64,000 bases of DNA, from contig CADCIO010000009.1 of the NCBI GenBank assembly GCA_902801475.1, positions 1 to 64,000 of the forward strand, read 5' to 3'. The first letter of the stretch is position 1; each line of letters starts with the position of its first letter. This stretch comes from an uncultured Bacteroidales bacterium. Lineage in GTDB: Bacteria > Bacteroidota > Bacteroidia > Bacteroidales > Bacteroidaceae. The notes below the pieces were generated by a model that saw nothing but the letters and a program-made list of their open reading frames with translations, did no database searches and had not been told where the DNA came from. Shown here piece after piece: positions 1 through 7,989 of this stretch. The translations under genes were made by a program, and so were the position numbers.

Positions 1-90
1 AAGAGACAAGCATATGGATACAGAGACGAGAAGTTCTTTGAACTCAAAATCCTTTCTCTACACGATAAGACCTATGCATTTGTCGGATGA
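1..90 (+). CDS. C-terminal fragment of a probable transposase
   Basis: Frame 1 is open from the window edge to TGA at 88-90 and encodes 29 residues beginning KRQAYGYRDEKFFELKI. The GYRDxxFFxLKI pattern resembles the extreme C-terminus of ISL3/ISAon1-like transposases that are common in Bacteroidales. This is from memory of the family and rests on few residues. The gene begins outside the window, so it cannot be said whether it is intact. Its position beside two primase genes fits a mobile or accessory segment. Confidence 0.5.
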   Translation, partial: KRQAYGYRDEKFFELKILSLHDKTYAFVG

Positions 91-422
91 ACCTTTTTTG
101 AGTTTGTGACACCTCCTTATCATCAACTTTGGTCAGAATGACTGAGTCGAAATGATCAGATTGTCATATTGACTCATTGCCTGTCAATGTCAACACATGG
201 TTCCCTCACAATGATTACGCAATGTGACTCTCTGAGTTTATTGTGCTAATTGTCAATTAATTATAAATAAGATTATATCTTTTCCGCTCTCAAACAAATA
301 GCCTAACTTTGTACCATCTTCTTAGGCACGAAGCCGCGTGCCCATCATGAAGTGGTGGTGAATCAGACGCCGTCGGCAAGGTAAACCTGAGACCACATTA
401 TTTCCTAAAATAAAAAACGATT
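91..422. other. Intergenic region with putative promoter and leader
   Basis: This 332-base AT-rich gap lies between the transposase tail and the primase-helicase gene. I see no convincing gene in it. The right part carries a probable -7 box (304-311) and a leader of about 100 nt with a small hairpin: GGCACG at 325-330 pairs with CGTGCC at 337-342. The transposon end, if the element is intact, should lie just after position 90, but I could not identify an inverted-repeat terminus without its partner. Confidence 0.6.
304..311 (+). promoter_or_regulatory. Putative Bacteroidota -7 promoter box
   Basis: TAACTTTG matches the Bacteroidota -7 consensus TAnnTTTG. A good -33 TTTG is not present at the expected 19-20 nt distance; only a TTTC-like sequence is found near 281. 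The predicted transcript starts near 318, giving a leader of about 105 nt before the ATG at 423. Confidence 0.4.
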
Positions 423-1904
423 ATGGGAAATAATGCAAGCAACCCCGTCCTTGACCCTCTGGGTGAGGACATCCAAACAAATCTCGACATCCTCGTGGAG
501 AAGAATGAGGAGCGAGAGCAGTTCATTGACCGCATCGTGCTCGATGCAAAGGCCGCTGACATGAAAGACCTGTCGGCTGAGATTAGTGCGCTCATCAAGC
601 AACAAAAGGCAACTTGGAAGAAGAGTGCCATTGAGCTGGTGAGTGGTGAAATCATCCGTGCCCTCGGTGGCGACCTTGCCGTGTTCAATTATGAACCGCG
701 CGCGAAGGCATCGCAGGAGGTGTATCTCTACACTGGCACCCATTGGCAGTTGCTTGATCAGCAAGTCTATTTTGACTTTATCAATGAGTGCGCTCAACGC
801 ATTGGCGTGCCTGTGGAGGAACTGCATGAGCCTGCCTTCATGGAACGCATCTATTGGCAAGTGGCTTTCCGTGTGGCGCATAGCAGACCGATGCAGCACT
901 CCTGCAAAGTGAGTCGTATCAACGTGAAGAACGGTACGCTTGAAATCCGTACGGATGGTACGGTCATTCTGCATGAACACCGTCGTGAGGATTACTTCCT
1001 CTATTGTCTCTGCTATGTGTATGACCCGATGGCAGAATGTCCCAAGTGGTTAAAGTTCCTCAGCGAAGTGCTTTCCGACGCAGAAGCTCAGCGTGTGCTG
1101 GCCGAATACATTGGCTACTGCTTTGTTCACGGCATCAATCCTGAAAAGATGCTCGTCTTGTTGGGTGGAGGTTCCAATGGCAAGAGTGTCATCCTTGCTG
1201 TGATCGAGGCCTTACTTGGTCGTCAGAACGTGAGCAATGTCACGCTTTCTGACCTCACGAGCGATGCTGAGAAACGCTGCATGATTGAAGGCAAGTTGGC
1301 CAACATCAGCCATGAGTCAGACCGTGAGATTGACGCTTCCATGCTGAAAAAGATAGTCAGCCAGGAACCTGTCGATATCCGCAAGCTCTATGTGGGCACA
1401 CGCATCATCCGCGAATATGGCAAACTCATCACCTCGTTCAACGCTCTTCCACGTGCAGAGGCGACACATGGTTTCTACCGCCGTTGGCTCATCCTTCCTT
1501 TTCGTCGTACCATCACAGAACAGGAAGCAGATGTGAACCTCTCTGCAAAGCTGTGTGGCGAACTCAGCGGTATCTTGAACTGGGTGCTTGAGTCTCTACC
1601 TCAGTTCATGAGCAGAGGTCAGTTCTCACAATGTGAAGTTTGCCAGAAGGAGCTTGAACGCTTCCGTCTGCAGTCGGACTCCGTGCAACTGTTCCTCTAT
1701 GAATGCTGTGAGCGTGATGAGACCTTCACCACTACCGGCAAAGACCTCTTCGCCAAGTACAAGAGTTTCTGCTATAACGACATGCTCCGTCCTGTGGGTA
1801 AGCAACGTTTCTTCGACCGTATGGAGTCTTTGAACGTGACGCGCACCACTTATGGCAATCAGGTATTGTTTAACTTAAAACTGAATTCCGAAGCAAGTAT
1901 CTAA
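423..1904 (+). CDS. D5/P4-type phage-plasmid primase-helicase
   Basis: This 493-aa protein resembles the C-terminal half of P4-alpha/D5-type primases, which are superfamily 3 helicases that unwind origin DNA of phages, plasmids and mobilizable elements. The Walker A motif is GGGSNGKS at residues 248-255. Downstream come the expected segments EGKLANISHESDRE (Walker B-like), then TSFNALPRAEATHGFYRRW, the motif C/arginine-finger region. The N-terminal roughly 200 residues correspond to the D5_N region. The priming function is probably supplied by the next gene, which carries CHC2 and TOPRIM motifs. The gene ends 37 bases before the next start, so the two are probably cotranscribed. Function is inferred from motifs; which element it belongs to is unknown. 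Confidence 0.85.
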   Translation: MGNNASNPVLDPLGEDIQTNLDILVEKNEEREQFIDRIVLDAKAADMKDLSAEISALIKQQKATWKKSAIELVSGEIIRALGGDLAVFNYEPRAKASQEVYLYTGTHWQLLDQQVYFDFINECAQRIGVPVEELHEPAFMERIYWQVAFRVAHSRPMQHSCKVSRINVKNGTLEIRTDGTVILHEHRREDYFLYCLCYVYDPMAECPKWLKFLSEVLSDAEAQRVLAEYIGYCFVHGINPEKMLVLLGGGSNGKSVILAVIEALLGRQNVSNVTLSDLTSDAEKRCMIEGKLANISHESDREIDASMLKKIVSQEPVDIRKLYVGTRIIREYGKLITSFNALPRAEATHGFYRRWLILPFRRTITEQEADVNLSAKLCGELSGILNWVLESLPQFMSRGQFSQCEVCQKELERFRLQSDSVQLFLYECCERDETFTTTGKDLFAKYKSFCYNDMLRPVGKQRFFDRMESLNVTRTTYGNQVLFNLKLNSEASI

Positions 1905-1918
1905 TCAACATCCACATT

Positions 1919-1948
1919 ACGACACGGCGCGACTCAACGCCGTGTCGT
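1919..1948 (+). promoter_or_regulatory. Perfect 11-bp stem-loop covering a GTG start
   Basis: ACGACACGGCG at 1919-1929 and CGCCGTGTCGT at 1938-1948 are exact reverse complements separated by 8 nt. The right arm contains the GTG at 1942-1944 chosen as the start of the CHC2 primase. No T-run follows, so it is not a classical terminator. It could make translation of the second primase depend on ribosomes finishing the first gene, or it could be a DNA-level site. Confidence 0.75.
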
Positions 1949-2934
1949 TCACCACACTTGCTGAACATTACGGCACGGTGGTCAAACGAGGCAGCGCACT
2001 CTTTACAATCTGCCCTTGGCACGAAGATAAGCATCCATCGCTGGCACTCTATGACGAGGCACCTCATCAGCGTAGTCATTGCCATTGCTTTGCGTGTGGA
2101 AAGACTGCTTCACCTATCGACTTTGTCATGCAACACGAAGGGTGCACCTTCCAACAAGCTTGTGAAATCATTTGTCGTCTATTTGGCATCTATGGAGATA
2201 GCCCAACACCGCTTCCATATCGAAAGGTCAAGCCCATAGAGCTTGCAACACCGAAAGAGTACACTTACATCCCGATGGATTATGTGGAGCAGCATCTTTC
2301 GGCTGAAAATTCCTTCTGTGTGGGACTCAGATATCTGTTCGACCCTGCACTTGTTCTGCATCTCACCGAAGAGTACCGCCTCGGATGCCTCGACACGGGC
2401 ACTTATCCCGACTCCGTCCTCTTTCCAAGCATTGACACCAATGGGCGTGTGCACAACATCAAGGTGCAGCACTACACTGCCGATCCTGCATCGCCTGATT
2501 ACCTCAAGAGCGACAAACGTCACTGCTTCTGGCTGGGTACACAACTCGTCAAGCAGGGACTTTTGCCCACCGATGCACAGTTCGACAATGACTGCCTCTT
2601 CGGGGCACACCTTCTTCCACGTTATCCGACAGCTCCTGTCATATTGGTCGAAAGCCCCAAGAACGCTCTCGTTGGAGCCTGCGCTTATCCGGAGTTTCTT
2701 TGGGTGGCGACAGGCAACAAGGGAATGCTCAAACGCTCGGTGCTCAGTCCTTTGCGTGGACGTATTGTCGTGGTCTATCCCGACCGTGATGCCATCAACG
2801 AATGGGAAGAGAAACTCCAGCACATGCAAGACATCGCTCCTTTCCGTGTGTCTCGGCTATGTGAGCACGTGGCACCGGATGATCAGCTGAAATACGACAT
2901 TGCCGACTACATCATCAGCTGTCAACTTGCTTAG
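1942..2934 (+). CDS. CHC2 zinc-finger / TOPRIM primase-like protein
   Basis: This 330-aa protein has an N-terminal zinc ribbon of the DnaG type: C24-x2-H27 (CPWH) and C49-x2-C52 (CFAC). A TOPRIM-like domain follows, with ILVESPKNA supplying the conserved glutamate and VVVYPDRDA the DxD acidic pair. It should therefore synthesise RNA primers, working with the helicase encoded just upstream. No ATG is available before the zinc finger in this frame, so the GTG at 1942 is the most sensible start. At 330 aa it is much shorter than chromosomal DnaG (about 600-700 aa) and lacks a helicase-binding C-domain, as is usual for primases of mobile elements. Confidence 0.85.
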   Translation: MSFTTLAEHYGTVVKRGSALFTICPWHEDKHPSLALYDEAPHQRSHCHCFACGKTASPIDFVMQHEGCTFQQACEIICRLFGIYGDSPTPLPYRKVKPIELATPKEYTYIPMDYVEQHLSAENSFCVGLRYLFDPALVLHLTEEYRLGCLDTGTYPDSVLFPSIDTNGRVHNIKVQHYTADPASPDYLKSDKRHCFWLGTQLVKQGLLPTDAQFDNDCLFGAHLLPRYPTAPVILVESPKNALVGACAYPEFLWVATGNKGMLKRSVLSPLRGRIVVVYPDRDAINEWEEKLQHMQDIAPFRVSRLCEHVAPDDQLKYDIADYIISCQLA

Positions 2935-2961
2935 TGCATTTTGAGTTTTCATTTAGTTTTT

Positions 2962-3016
2962 GAGGCATCTGTTTGCATATCCACTTTATTGGGAATCAAC
3001 CGGATGCCTCTTTTAT
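2962..3016 (+). terminator. Probable terminator after the primase pair
   Basis: GAGGCATCTG at 2962-2971 pairs with CGGATGCCTC at 3001-3010 (10 bp, one G-U) and is followed at once by TTTTATTTTT. The loop is long at 29 nt, which lowers confidence, but stem plus T-run directly after the stop at 2934 is typical for the end of a transcription unit. Confidence 0.6.
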
Positions 3017-3226
3017 TTTTAGTTTTTATATCTTTTCTATCAAAACTATTATAGAAAGAAAAATAAAATAAAAAGTTTTTCGGCAAAACTTGGCAAAAAC
3101 TAAAAATTGTTTTGCAATCTTCTTACATTCAATTAATTGCAAATATTTTAGCAAGCTTCAAAAACTCAACAAAAAGTAAAACTGAGCATTACAGGTAAGA
3201 AAGCACTCCAAAGAACCATTTTCCCA
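3017..3226. other. AT-rich spacer
   Basis: This is very A+T-rich intergenic sequence between the terminator and the operator array. It has short inverted repeats (TTTCTAT ... ATAGAAA around 3036-3058) and the duplicated word GGCAAAA/CTTGGCAAAA. I see no coding potential and no convincing RNA gene. Confidence 0.6.
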
Positions 3227-3230
3227 AAAT

Positions 3231-3346
3231 CGTTTACTCCACTAACCGAAATTTTCCCAAAATCGGTTACTACAATAACCGAAAATTGCAAAAAATCGGT
3301 TATTACGATAACCTTTTTATCTTTTATTTGGTTATTAAACTAAGTT
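3231..3346 (+). repeat. Phased array of 18-bp inverted repeats (operator-like)
   Basis: Three 18-bp units begin at 3231, 3264 and 3297, exactly 33 bp apart. They are CGTTTACTCCACTAACCG, CGGTTACTACAATAACCG and CGGTTATTACGATAACCT. The central unit is an inverted repeat with arms CGGTTA and TAACCG. A degenerate fourth unit begins at 3329, 32 bp further, and overlaps the -33 box of the ATPase promoter. The A-rich flanks (CCAAAATCG) are also conserved between units. Even spacing close to three helical turns places the units on roughly one face of the DNA, as for cooperative binding of a dimeric regulator. No regulator gene is adjacent. Confidence 0.8.
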
Positions 3347-3358
3347 CTTGTATCTTTG
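3327..3358 (+). promoter_or_regulatory. Promoter of the DUF4143 ATPase gene
   Basis: TTTG (3327-3330), 20 nt, then TATCTTTG (3351-3358) is an excellent match to the Bacteroidota -33/-7 promoter. Transcription should start near 3365, only about 17 nt before the ATG at 3382. The fourth, degenerate unit of the inverted-repeat array lies within it, so a bound protein would compete with RNA polymerase. Confidence 0.8.
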
Positions 3359-3381
3359 CGCCCAAAATATCAGATTGAAAT

Positions 3382-4578
3382 ATGGAGACTCTTTTCAAAA
3401 AACATCGTGTATTGATCTCGCAGACGAGTACGGAGACTGTCCGCGAGATGATGAAGTCCGTGAAATGGGAGAAGCAACTCGTGTCCATACGAGGGTCGCG
3501 TGGTGTTGGAAAGACGACACTCGTGCGGCAATACATCAAGCAGAAATATGGCGTGAATGCCGGTGAGGCTCTCTATTGCGTGATGGACAGCATGTATTTC
3601 ACCACCCACACCCTGTTGGAAGTGGCGGAGCGGTTCCACTTGATGGGCGGCAAGCATCTATTTCTGGATGAAGTGCATAAATACCCTACGTGGAGCAAGG
3701 AACTGAAGGAAATCATCGACCTTTGGCCAGACATGAAGGTTACCTTCACGGGCTCATCGCTCCTCCAAATTCTGAATGCGGATGCCGACCTCTCGCGCAG
3801 GGTGCTCAGCCACGACATGGCAGGACTGTCATTCCGCGAATACATCCGCTTTTATAAAAACATCGAACTGCCTGTGCACACGTTGGAGGAGATATTGAAG
3901 GATGCGGATGCCATCTGTGAGGAGGTCTGCCAAGTGTGTCATCCCCAGACACTTTTTGAGGAATACTTGCGTGTGGGTTACTATCCTTTCTACGATGGCA
4001 ACGAACAGGAGTACTATAGCAGGATTGAGAATGTGGTCAGTTTCATCATCGACCAGGAAATAACGCAGTTCTGTGGCGTTGATCCTGCCTATACCCGTAA
4101 ACTCAAGGCTATGATGCTGTTTTTGGCTAACAATCTGCCATACGATGTGAATATAGCCAAACTCTCGTCGTATTTGGAACTCAACAAGACGACCGTGCTG
4201 AGTTATCTCTCCTATATGCAGAGGGCTGAGCTATTGCATCTGCTGTATTCCGACAACAAATCGGTGACCAAGATGCAAAAACCTGATAAGATTCACATCC
4301 ACAACCCTAATATGCTCTGTGCATTGAGTTCTAATCTGAATGTCGGCACATTACGTGAGTGTTTTGTAGTCAACCAACTTTCAGTAGGTCACACTGTGGA
4401 GTATGGAAGGACACAAGGTGACTTCTTGATTGATGGCAAGATTACCATTGAAGTGGGTGGGCAGGACAAGTCCTTCGACCAGATAGCGGACATTCCTAAT
4501 TCATACGTACTTGCTGATTCCTTGGAATTTCCAGTAGGCAAGAAACTCCCCCTCTGGATAGTTGGTCTGCTGTACTAA
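3382..4578 (+). CDS. AAA-family ATPase with DUF4143 domain
   Basis: This 398-aa cytoplasmic protein belongs to the AAA_14/DUF4143 group, which is abundant in Bacteroidales and of unsettled function. Walker A is GSRGVGKTT at residues 38-46. Walker B is LFLDE at 93-97, and TGSS further on is a sensor-1-like segment. The C-terminal third has the DUF4143 layout: a helical linker with a winged-helix-like segment (LNKTTVLSYLSYMQRAELL), then a degenerate nuclease-like core (GDFLIDGKITIEVGG). The start at 3382 fits the promoter. The gene is monocistronic, and the preceding operator array suggests tight control. Members of this family often lie in genomic islands. Confidence 0.85.
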   Translation: METLFKKHRVLISQTSTETVREMMKSVKWEKQLVSIRGSRGVGKTTLVRQYIKQKYGVNAGEALYCVMDSMYFTTHTLLEVAERFHLMGGKHLFLDEVHKYPTWSKELKEIIDLWPDMKVTFTGSSLLQILNADADLSRRVLSHDMAGLSFREYIRFYKNIELPVHTLEEILKDADAICEEVCQVCHPQTLFEEYLRVGYYPFYDGNEQEYYSRIENVVSFIIDQEITQFCGVDPAYTRKLKAMMLFLANNLPYDVNIAKLSSYLELNKTTVLSYLSYMQRAELLHLLYSDNKSVTKMQKPDKIHIHNPNMLCALSSNLNVGTLRECFVVNQLSVGHTVEYGRTQGDFLIDGKITIEVGGQDKSFDQIADIPNSYVLADSLEFPVGKKLPLWIVGLLY

Positions 4579-4651
4579 ACTAACAAAGAATGCGCGCTCT
4601 TTTTTCTTCTAAAAAATCTTCATAATTCCTTGAAAATAAATCAGTTTTCTC

Positions 4652-4682
4652 TTGCATATGTCAGAAAAAAGTCGTAACTTTG
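4652..4682 (+). promoter_or_regulatory. Promoter of the HU-like gene
   Basis: TTG (4652-4654), a 20-nt spacer and TAACTTTG (4675-4682) match the Bacteroidota promoter. The start should fall near 4690, leaving a leader of about 150 nt before the ATG at 4838. The leader is G-rich and contains two similar words, GGGACGCGTTCT and GGGACGGGTTCT. Confidence 0.7.
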
Positions 4683-4837
4683 TGGTGTGGTTGAGGAGGG
4701 GTTTTTACGGGGACGCGTTCTAAATATTTCTGCGCCGCGGAGGAGAAAAATCTGGGACGGGTTCTGGGAAAAAGGCCATCGGAGACTACAGGAGTTAGTT
4801 AACAAAATGTAAAACCCAACTAAAAAACAGAGTTATT

Positions 4838-5389
4838 ATGGCACTGAAAGTAAAAGCAAGGGAGAAACTCATCAAGTTCTCCAAGACAGACGAGGGTGTG
4901 TGGCGCTATGTCATGCAGCCAGAGTTGTATTCGGCACTTACACAGGAGAAGGTCATCAGGGAAGCTGCTTTGCGCAGCGGCGTTTCTGAGGGCGTAATGC
5001 ATGCCTGCTGGGATGCTGCTGGCGAAGTGATCAAGGCTTGGGCAACAGAAGGTCACAGTGTGGCCTTGCCTGGACTTGGCACCATGCGTTTCGGTCTCTC
5101 AGCCAAGACGGTGGCGGATGTGAACGATGTGAAGACAGGACTCATCAAGACCCGCCGCATCATCTTCACGCCAGCGATGGAATTGAAGAACGAGTTGGCC
5201 AACACCAGCGTGGTCATCACATGTTATGACCGCAACGGCAACGAGGTCAAGCGCGTCACTTCTGCCGACTCGGGAGAGGTGGAAGACCCTGAAGGTGAGA
5301 ACACCAACACCGGCGAGAATACCGGCGACAATACTGGCGACAATGGTGGTGGCAACGGCCAATTGATTGACGACCCTGATGGAGACTAA
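4838..5389 (+). CDS. HU-like DNA-binding protein with acidic repeat tail
   Basis: This 183-aa protein has residues ~1-125 resembling the Bacteroidales 'HU family / histone-like' group: a helical N-terminus, the turn GHSVALPGLGTMRFG, and a beta-arm segment ending RRIIFTPAMELKNEL. It probably binds DNA non-specifically as a dimer. The last 40 residues are a low-complexity acidic tail built of GEN/GDN/TGxN repeats ending DDPDGD, which is not part of the fold. It is monocistronic, with its own promoter upstream and a bidirectional hairpin terminator downstream. A specific role is not known. Confidence 0.8.
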   Translation: MALKVKAREKLIKFSKTDEGVWRYVMQPELYSALTQEKVIREAALRSGVSEGVMHACWDAAGEVIKAWATEGHSVALPGLGTMRFGLSAKTVADVNDVKTGLIKTRRIIFTPAMELKNELANTSVVITCYDRNGNEVKRVTSADSGEVEDPEGENTNTGENTGDNTGDNGGGNGQLIDDPDGD

Positions 5390-5425
5390 CGATGTCTGAA
5401 GGCTGATGCCTAATGACTGAAAATG

Positions 5426-5466
5426 AAAAAAGGGGGCTGACACCGTGGTGGTGCCAGCCCCTTTTG
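5426..5466. terminator. Bidirectional terminator, copy A
   Basis: GGGGCTGACACC (5433-5444) pairs with GGTGCCAGCCCC (5450-5461) around a 5-nt loop. The single A-C mismatch on the plus strand becomes a G-U pair on the minus strand. It is flanked by A6 on the left and T4 on the right, so it can stop the HU-like gene from one side and the converging surface-protein operon from the other. The same hairpin occurs at 15803-15829. Confidence 0.85.
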
Positions 5467-5584
5467 TTTATTGTCAATTCTTATCTGTCATCGTCTACCA
5501 TATCCTCCGCCCATTCCAGATCCTCTTTCTCACGCACAACTCCATTTCAATGGCCTCTGTCAGAGGCTGTATATATTGCTTCTT
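5434..5584. repeat. Duplicated 3'-flank module, copy A
   Basis: This stretch is essentially identical to 15803-15932, except that copy A has 21 extra bases (5534-5554). It starts inside the terminator hairpin and runs up to the stop codon of the 546-aa surface protein. Together with the near-identical 3' coding ends of the two GLUG genes it shows that a 3' block was duplicated or converted. Confidence 0.85.
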
Positions 5585-7224
5585 CATTGTACCACGACCT
5601 TTTTACCGTTAAACAAATAAATTCCCTTCTCCGTTGGCTTACCGTTGAGCTTCACACCGCTCAATGTCCACCAACTGTCATCTTCCATCTGACTTCTTCC
5701 ATCTTCCATCGAAATGATTCCCGTCACGATTTCCTCCTCTCCGTAGTCAACAACCACCGTCCGCACAGGTGCGGCAGATGGATTGGTCAGTTCGAAGTGG
5801 GCGCGGCAGGAGCGGAGCGTGCGTGCGTTCGCCGAATGTCCAATCTTGTTGGCAGAGCCGATGTAGAGGATGTTGCCGATGTTGGTTTCATCGATGACGA
5901 AGGGCGAGTAGCTGCCCACGAACGTCACAGCGCCGTCCTTGCTGCTGACAGACTGGTCAGAAGGATTCTCGTTCCTGATGGTCACACCGTTGAACACGGG
6001 ATCACTGATGTCATCGCCGCTTTTCCACTTCACAATGTAGGGGAGGCCTGCCTTAATTTTATTTGCGGGAAGGAATTCAAGGTGGAGTGTGCCTGTCGCA
6101 GCGTCATAGCGTGTGTCACAAGCGTCGCTGTTGCCAAGTGTCATCACAGTGGCATCTTCCAAAGGTGTGCCCTCGAAATCGTCCACGTCGAACGGCAGGC
6201 AGAGCGTGTTCCAATAGCCGTCCTTGATGAGGGTGCGGCCTGCGAGGGTGACATCCACACCCTCAGCCCCATTGTAACAACTCAACCAGGTAGCATTATC
6301 GATGACGGCCTCGGTGTCGTTGTCAAGGAGGGTGAGCTCGGTGAGCTCGGCGGGCTGCAAGAGACCTTCAGTGCCTTCTTCTCCTTCAATGACAGCACCA
6401 CAAGCCCCAACAATATCTCCTATGTTTGTGGTGCCTGTAACGCTGCCCATAAATAAACAGTTTTCGATAACGCCACGCTCTTCATCATCTTTGTCGAGAC
6501 TGCTTATCAAACGGCCTGCAATGCCGCCAACACAGTCATCACCCGTCACGGTGGCTGCACTGACACAACCACTCAAAGTCGCGTCTGCACATTCACCGAT
6601 AATGCCACCAGCGAAGGTTCCTGGAACATCGACGTTGGTTCCTGGTTCTTCATCGGATTCGATTGTAATAGAGACTGCCTCCACGGTCACGTGACTTCCT
6701 ACGATACAATTAAAGATACCATGATTAGAATCATCGTGTACACCGCTGGCAAGTCCTGCAATCGCTCCCACATCAAAGTTTCCCGTGAATGAGCAGTGAT
6801 CCATCTTGACATTCTGGATGAGTGCGCCAGAGATATAGCCGAAGAGTCCGATGCTTGTACCCTCTGGGTCGCTGTAGTTAATACCACTGATAACGTTACC
6901 CAGACCATCGAAGGTTCCAGCAAATGGAACCCCATCTAATCCGTCTCCATATCCGATGGGGACAAATTCGTCAGATTCAGATTGGCTGAATGTGATGTTA
7001 TCCGTCACCTTGAAGGTCAAGCCTTCGCAAGTATTTCCTTCATTGACATATACTGCGAGGTCGTTCAAATTATCCACACTGCTGACAGGATAGAACTTGT
7101 TAGAGGAATTATCATCATTCAAAGTCATACTGCCAATAGTCTCTGGCCATTCAACATCTTGCGCCCATGCCCCCTGTCCAAATACAACCAGAGAGACGAT
7201 GGCGATAATTGCTTTCTTTTTCAT
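5584..7224 (-). CDS. Secreted GLUG-type surface protein (546 aa)
   Basis: The N-terminal signal peptide (MKKKAIIAIVSLVVFGQGAWAQ) sends it across the inner membrane. Residues ~50-290 hold GLUG-like beta-helix turns (GLFGYISGALIQNVKM, AGGIIGECADATLSGC, VGGIAGRLIS), the kind found in large bacterial adhesins. A conserved module AGRTLIKDGYWNTLCLPFDV follows. The last ~35 residues (WTLSGVKLNGKPTEKGIYLFNGKKVVVQ in part) resemble a type IX secretion sorting tail. The final ~95 residues are almost identical to those of the 1827-aa protein at 16047-21530. The gene is the last of a probable three-gene unit, 34 bases after the lipoprotein gene. Binding partner unknown. Confidence 0.75.
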   Translation of the reverse strand: MKKKAIIAIVSLVVFGQGAWAQDVEWPETIGSMTLNDDNSSNKFYPVSSVDNLNDLAVYVNEGNTCEGLTFKVTDNITFSQSESDEFVPIGYGDGLDGVPFAGTFDGLGNVISGINYSDPEGTSIGLFGYISGALIQNVKMDHCSFTGNFDVGAIAGLASGVHDDSNHGIFNCIVGSHVTVEAVSITIESDEEPGTNVDVPGTFAGGIIGECADATLSGCVSAATVTGDDCVGGIAGRLISSLDKDDEERGVIENCLFMGSVTGTTNIGDIVGACGAVIEGEEGTEGLLQPAELTELTLLDNDTEAVIDNATWLSCYNGAEGVDVTLAGRTLIKDGYWNTLCLPFDVDDFEGTPLEDATVMTLGNSDACDTRYDAATGTLHLEFLPANKIKAGLPYIVKWKSGDDISDPVFNGVTIRNENPSDQSVSSKDGAVTFVGSYSPFVIDETNIGNILYIGSANKIGHSANARTLRSCRAHFELTNPSAAPVRTVVVDYGEEEIVTGIISMEDGRSQMEDDSWWTLSGVKLNGKPTEKGIYLFNGKKVVVQ

Positions 7225-7258
7225 ATTTCAATAATTCGTTTAATCTGTGTAATCGTTG

Positions 7259-7909
7259 TTAAAGCTTGATGATGCGAGATGCCTCGTGGGCATTCTCGTC
7301 GGTGATGTCGGTCGTCTGTTTGTCACCTCCATCATCGTAGCCACCCACGATACCCGCTTCGGCGAGCATCTGCCAATAATCGTATAGAACGGTACCCTCC
7401 TCCTGGCTGGGGCGGACGAGCGTGAGCATAAAGCTGTGCCCCTTGTAGGTGACATTGGCGGTGATGACGTCCTTCGTGGCGTCATAGTGCATGTTTGTCA
7501 CTTGTGGTGCATCAGTCAGATGGCTCGTTGGTGTGATATTACCCTCGCTGTCCATCGTGTAGTCAAAACTGGCTTCATCGTTGTCGCGCATGAAGATGCC
7601 GTCGAAGTTCACCATATCGTTTTCTTTGAGGAACAGGTAGCCCCAGTAGCTGGCATCGGTATAAGTGCCATTAAGATAGACGAGCACACCAATGTGGTCG
7701 TAGTCCGTCATGTCGTCCTCTTCCTCGGTGCGCCAGTTGGCGGTCTCACCGCTGATGGGCACCTCGGCATACCAGTGGCCGTGCAATTTAAGCAGCTGCT
7801 CTTTGGAGGCAGCGCCTGACTCGTCGTCCTTTGAACAGCTGGTGAAGGCTGCGGACAGACCGCAGCTCACCAGACAGATACAAAACAGTTTAATTATCTT
7901 TTTCATCAT
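7259..7909 (-). CDS. Small lipoprotein of unknown function
   Basis: This 216-aa protein has a lipoprotein signal peptide with lipobox AAFTSC, giving Cys25 as the lipidated residue; the following SKDDES lacks hydrophobic residues, as expected for a surface or periplasmic lipoprotein. The mature part begins LLKLHGHWYAEV and continues as alternating strands rich in W/Y, which could form a small lipocalin-like beta-barrel; that is only a guess from the GxW-like start. It has no type IX sorting tail, unlike its neighbours. It lies 80 bases after the 2564-aa gene and 34 bases before the 546-aa gene on the same strand, with no promoter or terminator I can see between them. Confidence 0.65.
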   Translation of the reverse strand: MMKKIIKLFCICLVSCGLSAAFTSCSKDDESGAASKEQLLKLHGHWYAEVPISGETANWRTEEEDDMTDYDHIGVLVYLNGTYTDASYWGYLFLKENDMVNFDGIFMRDNDEASFDYTMDSEGNITPTSHLTDAPQVTNMHYDATKDVITANVTYKGHSFMLTLVRPSQEEGTVLYDYWQMLAEAGIVGGYDDGGDKQTTDITDENAHEASRIIKL

Positions 7910-7941
7910 CGTTTACTTGTTAATGTACTTGATATTTCATA

Positions 7942-7989
7942 TCGAGCTCGTTCCCGTTCGGAAGAACCTGAGCAAGCTCGGCTTTTCCC
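7942..7989 (-). repeat. 48-bp 3' hairpin element, copy 1
   Basis: This element directly follows the stop codon (7990-7992) of the 2564-aa gene. Its outer 24 bases (7942-7965) match 15999-16022, and its inner half forms a bulged hairpin of about 12 bp. The inner half differs in sequence from copy 2, but both fold. It has no T-run, so it may stabilise or punctuate mRNA instead of terminating it. Confidence 0.6.

Noticed and set aside
3181-3360. CRISPR-like array
   Set aside because: Regular 33-bp spacing suggested it, but the units are short dyads with near-identical spacers and only three to four copies, better explained as operators.
5413-6456. Plus-strand open frame of 347 codons
   Set aside because: Starts within the terminator and repeat block and runs antisense through the 546-aa surface protein; no protein features.
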